The notes under the pieces are model-generated. The model saw only the letters and a program-made list of their open reading frames with translations. It made no database searches and had not been told where the DNA came from. The translations under genes and the position numbers were made by a program. From NCBI GenBank assembly GCA_951217055.1, contig OX578276.1:16227430-16291429 (forward strand): DNA of 64,000 nucleotides, given 5' to 3'. This document shows, in pieces, positions 56,325 to 64,000 of the stretch. Position 1 is the stretch's first letter, and every line of letters begins with the position of its first letter. Source of the DNA: Gerris lacustris (taxonomy: Eukaryota; Arthropoda; Insecta; Hemiptera; Gerridae).

Positions 56325-57339
56325 TGTTGGGGCAGAGAGGGCTATTTAAATATAGACCCGGTCTCTTCTCCAGGGATAAAATATAGGGCTGGTTTAAGTT
56401 TGATAATTTTGGACTGTAATTATAGGTAAAAATAGGTAATAAAAAAGAGTAAACATTCAATCAAGGGTTTAAAAAATAAATGAAATGACTTACTTTTATT
56501 GGTCATAAAAAGAGAAATACAAAAATAAAATTCTTCACAGAAAGAAATAGGAAAAAAATTCAAGATTTTAAATAAAATTATATTGTTGACTTTAATAAAT
56601 AATATTTAAAAATAATAAAGATTAATTAAAAATAAGATAGTGGTAATTTAAAAGATAGGTTTAAGGTTGGTTGGGAAATATTATAATTATAAGGAAGGAA
56701 AGGAAATTGGGGTAAATAGTGATGTTGCAGCATTTATCGGTGAAATGAATGATGAAATCGGTACCTTGATTCTTGATGATGGTGATGGTGGACTTTCCAC
56801 AGGAAACGTCCGGCGAATCCTCTTGACAGGTGATGATTTGATGATGATGGTTTGATGAAGGTTTGATGATGATGGTTGTGATGAAGGTTGATTAAAAGAA
56901 ACTTGTCGGATGATGAATGTATGTGACAGGAGTGTGATTGTGAATGATTGAAAATTATGAGTGATGAAGATATCATATGATGAAAGAAGATGAATGATAA
57001 AGATGATGTTAAAAATTTGAAGGTAATGGTCGATTATGGCAGATTGAGGTACCTTAGAGACTCACTGTCAAGACTGCACTGCCTTAGCAGAGGAGGTGTA
57101 GGGAGGAGGGGGTTAGAAAAAGGTGTTACTGAGAGGGATTGTACTTTGAACTATAAGCAGATAAATATATATTGTATAAAGAAAAAAATAAAGATAAAGA
57201 TAACGTAAATAATAATTGTGTTTATTCCTTCCAAACTAGATTATTAAAAAAATATATATATAAAATTTATTTTAGACTAAACATACCGCCCACCAAATTT
57301 TATATATAATTTTCTTCGGTTGACGAGTTCACTGGTGCT
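56325..57339. other. 3' flank of the zinc-finger exon and probable LTR of the minus-strand BEL relic
   Basis: On the minus strand the pol ORF is followed by GGTGGGCGGTATGTT (57,274-57,288), the same polypurine and LTR start seen at 22,541-22,553. An LTR therefore probably begins at about 57,277 and runs toward lower coordinates; its end and partner LTR were not found. 56,730-57,000 is a degenerate GATGAT-rich repeat. Confidence 0.5.
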
Positions 57340-60300
57340 TCAGTTAGTCTGGACTGCTGCTGAACTAGATGGTTGAGGTGGTGATAAGTTAGTATCAGTG
57401 ATGTTCGTTAGTGGAATAAGTTTCACAGTAGGTCTTTTGTAGCTTCCGCTAGAGGTCTTGAGGGTAACCACCCTTACAACACTGTCTTCACCGGGATGGA
57501 TGTCAGTTATCCTTGCTAAAGGCCAATGGTAAGGTTGATGGTTGGTTTCAGTGACAAGGACAAGATCCCCAATCTTGAGGTTTTCACCCTCTTTTAACCA
57601 TTTAGTTCTGCGTTGTAGGGTGAGGAGATACTCATCTCTCCATCTTCTCCAAAATGTTTGGACTCTTTCTCGCAGAAGTTGCCACTGTGTCAAGCGGTTT
57701 ACAGGAACATCGACCAAATCATAATCCATCAAAGGTGTTAAAGGACCACCCACGAGGAAATGTCCTGGCGTCAGTGGCTGCAAATCTGTAGGGTCTGATG
57801 AAAGAGGTGATAATGGACGGGAGTTCAACACTAGTTCGATCTTCGCGAACATCGTACGTAGATGAGATGCCAAATAGGGTTGACCACCAAGTGTTTTGAC
57901 AAGTAAAGATTTAACACTTTTCACGCCAGCCTCATAAATACCGCCAAAATGAGGACTTAAAGGAGGATTAAAGGTCCATTTGATACCATACTGAGCGCCG
58001 TAATTGATTAAAGATGATTGAGTATCACTTTGATTGATCCATGATTTCACCTCTCGCAGATAATTAGATGTTCCAACGAAGTTAGTCCCTCTATCAGAAA
58101 TAATTTCTATTGGTGCTCCTCTTCTAGCGATAAATATTTCAAGAGCATCAATAAATGCCTCACTAGTTAGTGCTGGAACAAGCTCTAAGAAGAGAGCCTT
58201 TGTAGACATACAAACAAATAAACTTAAATATGCCTTTGATATTAGGGCCTTTCGACGAGCCGATTCCCGAACGAGGAATGGACCAGCAAAATCAACGCCG
58301 GTTATATGAAAAGGTCTAACTTCGGTAAACCTGATAGCTGGAAGGTTACCCATACGTGGTGCTGATTGGTGTTTAGAAAATTTAATACATGTGAGGCATT
58401 TCATCTTTCTCTGTTTAATTAAGTTCTTCGCTGATGGAATCCAATAATTTCTATTGATAATAGCTTGCAATGCTGTTGGGCCTGCATGTAAATTCACTTT
58501 ATGATAGTAGTCGATGAGAATATTTGTAAAGTGGGATCGTCGAGGTAAAAGAATGGGGTGTTTTTGATCGTATGGCACATCCGCCTTAGATATTCTTCCG
58601 CCCACCCTGAGTAACCCCCGTTCATCTAAGAAGGCATTCAAGGAAGACAGTAAGACAGACCATTTTGGTTTAGAACTAAAAGCCTCAGGGTAAAAATAAC
58701 GTTGGAGACGTGAAATTAAGATTAAGTTTGACTCAATGAATTCAATGCTGGATATTGGTCCCTTGGCTTTATTAAGTTTATGGTGGGTTGCATTTGATTT
58801 GAACCTTAAAATGTAAGATATAACCCGTTTGGCGTAAGAACTAAAGCGCTCAGTCCATAGAATTAAATCAGGAACAACAATAGCAGAATCTGAAGTTCCG
58901 TTAGTTGAAATGAAAGATGATATTTCCGGTTTCAATTCTGGTAAATCGTTAATGATCTCCTCTTTATCAGCAGATGGCCACTCCTCTAAAGGAAGGTTGA
59001 TCCAGGTGGGGCCATTCCACCAAAGACCATGATTGTATAATTGAGAGGGTAAAAGTCCCCTAGAGCCACAGTCAGCTGGATTGTCTGATGTTGGAATGTG
59101 ACGCCACCAATCAACATTCACCAAGTCTAAAATTTTCACAACTCTGTTGGCGATGTATGTTTTTAGACGATAGGTAGGTGTTCTGAGCCATCCAATAACG
59201 ATCAATGCATCAGTAAAAAAGGTGACACATTTAACGTTAAAAAATTCTAAGTATTCTCTTACAGATGTGTAAAGATTAGCCAAAAGAAGGGCGGCATTCA
59301 GCTCCAGCCTTGGGATGGTTAGAGGTTTAATTGGAGCCAATCTTGTTTTAGCTTTTAGTAGATAAAGACGAGAAGATTCTCCATCCCATACTCGTAAATA
59401 CAAGCATGCGCAGAAGCCTCTTGACGACGCATCGCAAAAGCCGAAGACTTCACAAGGTAAGTTTGATTCATGTTTCAGGTAACGCGGAATTTTTATATAA
59501 GTTAGATTAGGTAAATCCTGGAGAAATGTTAGCCAGGCCTTCTGAAGGTAAGGTGGAACTTCGTCGTCCCAATTTAAAGATGTCTTCCATGTTTCCTGAA
59601 GAATAGTTTTAGCCCAAAATGTACACGGACTTAAGAAATCTAGAGGGTCGTATATTTTACCGATTGTCGAAAGTATAGCCCTTTTTGTTAATATTGGTTC
59701 AATAGATCTCACATTATAAGAAAAAATATCCGACACTGGATCCCATTGAAGTCCAAGTATTTTAACTGAAGCCTCCTCGTCGTTAAAAGTTACAGGTGAA
59801 GTGAGTGCATCCTTCGAAACATCCGTTAAAATAGATGGAAAGTTGCTGCACCATTTGCTAAGACTAAAGCCACCAGCTGATAATATAGAGGTAAGTTGCT
59901 GTTTAAGTTCCAAAGCTTCCTGGACTGTAGGAGCTCCGGTAGGTACGTCATCGATATATATGTCGTGCAGTAACACGTCAACTGCCAGGGGAAATCTGGC
60001 TCCTTCGTCAGCAACTAGTTGTTTTATGGTGCGTTGAGACTGATAAGGCGCGCATGTGGTACCGTAGGTTACAGTTAACAATTCGAAGTCATCCACTGGA
60101 TCTTGTGGATCAAACCGCCACAAAATATGTTGATATTTACAATCCTCGCTGTGGATATCAATGTTTCTATACATTTTAACAATGTCACATGAGAAGGCTA
60201 TAGGGTGACGACGAAAACGCAATAAAATATTTGAAATATCATTTTGGAGTTTCGGGCCCACTAGGAGATGGTCATTAAGAGAACCACGTGCTGTTTTTGA

Positions 60301-60789
60301 TGAAGCGTCAAAGACAACGCGGATCTTATCCTTGCCGTTGTCGATCTTGTAGACGGCATGGTGAGGGATGTAATATTCGCCAGGAGTTTTAGCTAGTCTC
60401 ATGTGACCTAGATCACGGTACTCTCTCTTGTAATCTTCCTTTAAAGAAGGATTTTTCTTAAGTTTCTGCTCCAGGTTATAAAAACGGTTTAAAGCTTGCT
60501 GTTTTGATGATGAAAAAGTTCCCGGTGGTAATGCTGATTTAAAAGGGTAGCGAACGATATAACGCCCTGATTGATTCCGAGTATGAGTAAGCATGAAATG
60601 GTCTTCACATGCTTGCTCTTCAGGAGAGTACTTAGGTAATGTGGAGGTTACTTCTTCTACTTCCCAAAATTTTCGCATAATATCCTCCATGTTTTCATCA
60701 TGAGACATAACTCCCAAAGAAACAGGATGATTTTTCAGTTTAGGTTTTTGAGATGAAGGCAACTGCCCAATAATGACATGTCCGAACAC
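57340..60789 (-). CDS. pol: BEL/Pao Pol: RT, RNase H and complete integrase
   Basis: 1149 residues without stops. In order: the end of the protease domain (FGHVIIGQLP); the RT with FDASSKTARGSLNDHL and YIDDVPTG (about 59,945), where I replaces the V usual in BEL; RNase H with GFCDASSRGFCACLYL and NPADCGSRG; the integrase zinc domain with HAGPTALQAI and CLTC; and the DDE core with GVDFAGPF (about 58,280), SDRGTNF (about 58,085) and GGIYEAGVKSVK (about 57,935). The C-terminal part ends VVRVVTLKT-SYKRPTVKLIPL. The listed start is not the true one: coding sequence continues upstream. It is a useful full-length comparison for the deleted ORF at 18,037. Confidence 0.88.
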   Translation of the reverse strand: MFGHVIIGQLPSSQKPKLKNHPVSLGVMSHDENMEDIMRKFWEVEEVTSTLPKYSPEEQACEDHFMLTHTRNQSGRYIVRYPFKSALPPGTFSSSKQQALNRFYNLEQKLKKNPSLKEDYKREYRDLGHMRLAKTPGEYYIPHHAVYKIDNGKDKIRVVFDASSKTARGSLNDHLLVGPKLQNDISNILLRFRRHPIAFSCDIVKMYRNIDIHSEDCKYQHILWRFDPQDPVDDFELLTVTYGTTCAPYQSQRTIKQLVADEGARFPLAVDVLLHDIYIDDVPTGAPTVQEALELKQQLTSILSAGGFSLSKWCSNFPSILTDVSKDALTSPVTFNDEEASVKILGLQWDPVSDIFSYNVRSIEPILTKRAILSTIGKIYDPLDFLSPCTFWAKTILQETWKTSLNWDDEVPPYLQKAWLTFLQDLPNLTYIKIPRYLKHESNLPCEVFGFCDASSRGFCACLYLRVWDGESSRLYLLKAKTRLAPIKPLTIPRLELNAALLLANLYTSVREYLEFFNVKCVTFFTDALIVIGWLRTPTYRLKTYIANRVVKILDLVNVDWWRHIPTSDNPADCGSRGLLPSQLYNHGLWWNGPTWINLPLEEWPSADKEEIINDLPELKPEISSFISTNGTSDSAIVVPDLILWTERFSSYAKRVISYILRFKSNATHHKLNKAKGPISSIEFIESNLILISRLQRYFYPEAFSSKPKWSVLLSSLNAFLDERGLLRVGGRISKADVPYDQKHPILLPRRSHFTNILIDYYHKVNLHAGPTALQAIINRNYWIPSAKNLIKQRKMKCLTCIKFSKHQSAPRMGNLPAIRFTEVRPFHITGVDFAGPFLVRESARRKALISKAYLSLFVCMSTKALFLELVPALTSEAFIDALEIFIARRGAPIEIISDRGTNFVGTSNYLREVKSWINQSDTQSSLINYGAQYGIKWTFNPPLSPHFGGIYEAGVKSVKSLLVKTLGGQPYLASHLRTMFAKIELVLNSRPLSPLSSDPTDLQPLTPGHFLVGGPLTPLMDYDLVDVPVNRLTQWQLLRERVQTFWRRWRDEYLLTLQRRTKWLKEGENLKIGDLVLVTETNHQPYHWPLARITDIHPGEDSVVRVVTLKTSSGSYKRPTVKLIPLTNITDTNLSPPQPSSSAAVQTN

Positions 60790-61145
60790 GGTATTTAATA
60801 AGCGTGGTTCATTATCAGATAAGGTTAGGGGAAGGCCAGAGATGATATCACAGAAAAGATCTGCCCCTAATAAAAATTCAACAGGTCCTGGCTTCCAAAA
60901 TTGAGGATCAGCTAAATCGTAAGTAATATATTTGTCTTATATTTATAGGTATAACAGCTTGAGGAAGGTTATTTGTTATGATAGGGACCACAACAGCTTC
61001 AGAATGAAATTCAGGCAAAAACAAACTGCGAGGGCGCAAAGTACATTCTACTTTACCGAGGGCTCGAAACGCGGGACACGAACCTACTCCTCTGATTGAT
61101 TTTTGAAAATCACGAGTCGAAAGACCAAGTCGAGCTACACATTCT
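60790..61145 (-). pseudogene. Protease-domain part of the BEL relic, frameshifted
   Basis: The pol frame continues upstream of 60,789 (FLLGADLFCDIISGL) to about 60,925, where one frameshift switches to a frame reading CVARLGLSTRDF and LPQAVIPI, typical of the BEL aspartic-protease region. The D(S/T)G site and Gag are absent, so the element is 5'-truncated at about 61,145. Confidence 0.7.
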
Positions 61146-61418
61146 TGCGTTCAGTTCAGTTCAGTCTTTTTGAGTTTTCCCAGGCACCAACACTTTTTGT
61201 TTTTGCACTGGACACTATTTGTTAGTCCTTTTTTATTAAGAGTGGACATTCTCTCCAAACTTACACGATTTGAAATTACATTTGAAATTTATTTTGACAA
61301 TAATTATTTAATTTATTTGTTTACTTATTATTATTATTATTTTTATTCCTTTGTTTAGTTGTTTGATTGTTTATTTATTTATTTATATTTTTTTTTTTTC
61401 TTTTTATTTATTTATTTA

Positions 61419-61444
<26 letters not shown>
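61146..61444. other. T-rich low-complexity DNA including the LINE poly-A tail
   Basis: From about 61,300 the plus strand is made of TTTATTTATT and TTATTATT repeats ending in a T run that touches the LINE stop codon. On the minus strand this is an A-rich (TAAA)n tail. The first 150 bases are undetermined. Confidence 0.75.
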
Positions 61445-61450
<6 letters not shown>

Positions 61451-64000
61451 CGATTCTAAGGAGCGTATGTAAGGGTTTTCGGAAGTTCCAATCCTGGTTT
61501 TGAGGTTGTTCAGTTTTTCTTGCCAGAATTCTTCGATTGTGGGTACTTTTGTATCTTTATGAAGGTCTGTGTTCCTGACGAACCATGGGGCCTTCATAAC
61601 CATACGTATAATTTTGTTTTGCTGTGTTTGTACTTTTTTGAGATGGGTCTTGGCTGCACCTCCCCATATTTCAATCCCATATGTTACCGCGGGTCTAATT
61701 ATTGTATTGTATAGAAGAATACCGTTGTATGGGGTTAAGCTTGATTTTCTATTTATTAGGGGGTAAAGTTGGCAGATGGCTGCTTTTCCCTTGCTTATAG
61801 CATTTTCAATATGGGGTTTCCATGTTAATTTTTTGTCGAAACGTATGCCTAGGTACTTTACTTCGTTTTCCCAATTAATGCTTTCGTTGTTCAATTTTAC
61901 ATCTATTCGAGGGGATGTCCTCTTTTTTGTAAAGATGGTCCCAAAGGTTTTTCCCTTGTTTATATTGATCCTCCAGTCTTTGAACCATTTCATTAGTTTA
62001 TTAGAGTAGCTATTTAGTTTGAGTTCAATTGTTTCACTGACTTCTGATTGGAAGCAGTAAAGTGTGTCGTCCGCGTAAGTGGCAAGAAAAATATAGTCGC
62101 TTTTTGGTAGGTCGTATGTTAATACCGAGTATAAATTTGGGCTTAGGACCGAGCCTTGTGGTGTTCCGGCCTTGATTTCATGTGGCTCAGAGATAGTATC
62201 TCCAATTTTTACTATAATTTTTCTTTTTTTGAGGAAGTGTGAAATGATGTGAATGTAGCAGTGCGGCATACCTATCTTGATGAGTTTAAACAAGAGCCCT
62301 TCATGCCAGACTGAATCGAAGGCTTTGTGAACGTCTAGGCTTACAGCAGCCGTGTCTTGTCCCCTACGGAAACCGTCCTTGATGTATTGGGTTAGTCGGG
62401 CCGCTTGCAGTATGGTGTCATGGTGTTTTCTAAATCCAAACTGTTCATTCGGTAGTATTTTTTCGATAAATGGTAATATTCTTGTGAGTATGATCTTTTC
62501 ATATATTTTGCCCATGCTACTGAGTAGGCTTATTGGCCTGTAACTTGACGCTAGTTGAGGGTCTTTCCCCGGTTTTTTTATATTTATTATTATGGCTGTT
62601 TTCCAACATTGTGGATAAAATTTTAGGTTTAGGAGAGCATTGAATATCCATGTGAGCTTTTGTATTATTTGAGGAGGTAGTTCCTTTAGTATTTTATTTG
62701 TTATTTGATCTAAGCCAGGGGATTTTTTGGGTTTTAAATCTTTGATAATTCCTTCCACTTCTGTGCATGTAGTTGGTTTAGCGTAAGAGGTTTCTTTTGT
62801 TTTTAGGAAAATTTCTACTTGGAGATTTATTAATTCTGTGAACTCAGGATTGTTGTCCGGTTGCAGACTGAATTGATGTTGGAGTGATTTTGCAAATATT
62901 TTCACCTTTTCCTCATCATCGCTAGCCATAATTCCGTCTGTGTCTTTTATGGCTGGGATGTTGTTTTCCTTATTTTTTAGTCTGGCTACCTGTTTCCAGA
63001 GGCTTTGATCTTCTGCTGCCAAGCTTTCTATTTTTTCCTCCCACTGGCTATTCTTCCATTCGGAGATTTTACTTTTTATTTTTCTCGTAAGTAGATTTAC
63101 TTCTGATTTTAGGTACGGACATTTATTCCTGCTCTGGATTTTCCTGAGTTTATTTCTTAGTTTTTTAATAGTATTAATCTCCTCCGGAAGTATCGGGCTA
63201 TAAGTATTGATTTTCTTTGTTGTGGTACTTAATTCCAAGCTTTTCCTAATTTGTTTTGTAAACTGTTGTATAAAATTTTCTATTGCATTTTCGTTCTCTA
63301 TCTGAGTAGGGGTATCTGGTATATTTTCCATGGCATGTATTTTAAATAGCTCCCAGTTTATATTTTTCTTTTCTTTATTTATCATAAAAGGTTGTAGCTT
63401 CCTGAAAGTAAGTAGGACTGGGCGATGATCTGAATTTAGTTTATGTAGTACTCTTGTTTGAACATCCTGGCTAATATTTTTTGTAAGGGTTATATCTAGA
63501 ACATCTGGTTGCCTAGTTGTATCATACGGATAGTATGTGGGTTCCTCGCTACCTATTACTGCTATCTCCGTGTGTGAGTGCAGGTATTCGTGTAAGATTT
63601 TTCCATTTGAGTTGCTAACTCTTGACCCCCAGTCTGGGTGCTTAGAGTTGAAGTCTCCAGCTGCAAGCGTGGGAGTGTTTTGGTCAAAAAGCTGGTTGAT
63701 GTCTTCCTTAATAATATTTTTTCCGGGTTGGTTGTAGCATGCATTACATATCAGATTGCTGCCATCCTGAAGTTTTATTTTAGCTTTGGTAGCCTCCATG
63801 GTTTTGAGCTGGCTTAGGTTTACTAGATTGTATTTCAGGTCATGTCTGATACAGATGGCAGTACCTCCCTTCTTCTGGTTTAACCTGTCACATCTAATAA
63901 TGTTATAGTTTGTTAGTGAGAATTTTATTTGCGGTTTTAAGTGAGTCTCACATAGGAGCGCCACATGAATATTCTTTTTGCACAATAAGTCATTCAGTTC
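61445..64000 (-). CDS. Jockey-type LINE ORF2 (endonuclease-reverse transcriptase), 5' end off window
   Basis: From 63,985 downward 846 codons are open, and the frame stays open to the last base of the window (ELNDLLCKKN precedes), so the first Met listed is internal. The APE endonuclease domain has ALLCETHL, AAGDFNSKHPDWGS, QPDVLDITL and the catalytic SDHRPVLL (about 63,425). The RT has SYRPISLLSSMGKIYEK, SLDVHKAFDSVWHEGL, AGTPQGSVLSP and the catalytic TYADDTLYC (about 62,070), then VKYLGIRFDKKLTW. The protein inserts the element by target-primed reverse transcription. No stop or frameshift is seen. The stop TAA directly abuts the A-rich tail, so there is essentially no 3' UTR. Confidence 0.92.

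Overview
This window is repeat-dense animal DNA, most likely from an arthropod and probably an insect. That is inferred from the mix of elements (BEL/Pao and Ty3/Gypsy LTR retrotransposons, Jockey-type LINEs, and hAT, Merlin, PIF/Harbinger and pogo-like DNA elements), the AT-rich background and a C2H2 zinc-finger gene with short introns. The exact taxon cannot be fixed from sequence alone; a hemipteran is only a guess. There is no bacterial gene organisation.

Layout. (1) 1-13,075 is a giant inverted repeat. Two arms of about 6.1 kb (1-6110 and 6930-13,075) match as reverse complements wherever compared, apart from poly-A and (TA)n lengths and one small difference beside the poly-A. They flank a spacer of about 0.8 kb. 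Each arm carries a pogo-like element, a Jockey LINE relic, and a decayed virus-like pair (adenain-type protease plus a probable capsid gene, as in Polinton/adintovirus-like elements). A tRNA-derived SINE straddles the inner boundary. (2) 13.1-16.9 kb holds tRNA-like tandem units, a 1.2 kb inverted-repeat element and G-rich low-complexity DNA. (3) 16,890-23,428 is a young BEL/Pao element with 878-bp LTRs and a CAAAT target duplication; its single 1494-aa ORF lacks the integrase catalytic core. (4) 23.4-37.3 kb is a nest of DNA transposons: hAT-type elements with exact 8-bp duplications (24,374-25,614; 30,285-33,896 containing 30,853-33,289), a Harbinger relic, a broken Merlin element, and a 1-kb stretch very rich in GTAC. 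(5) 38,347-39,120 has four in-phase candidate exons with acidic IKTEATSP-type repeats. A 63-bp exon (55,014-55,076) and an 11-12 finger zinc-finger exon (55,144-56,324) lie about 16 kb downstream in the same phase, so this may be one host gene whose intron is packed with transposons. (6) That interval contains hAT elements at 39,991-41,450, 45,432-48,537 and 49,174-50,029, a 140-bp satellite, a gag-integrase fusion relic, and a Ty3/Gypsy element (50,238-54,911) with a 0.5-kb inverted-repeat element inside one LTR. (7) 57,340-61,145 is a 5'-truncated BEL/Pao pol on the minus strand with a complete RT, RNase H and integrase. (8) 61,445-64,000 is the near-complete ORF2 of a Jockey-type LINE, minus strand, running off the window edge.

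How they interact: most of the window is insertion inside insertion. Matching target duplications let the order of events be read. The hAT at 30,285 even has its empty site preserved in a related repeat at about 48,150. The only plausible host protein gene is the zinc-finger locus. The potentially active proteins are the LINE ORF2, the pol of the minus-strand BEL relic (which lacks its 5' half) and the BEL ORF without integrase core.
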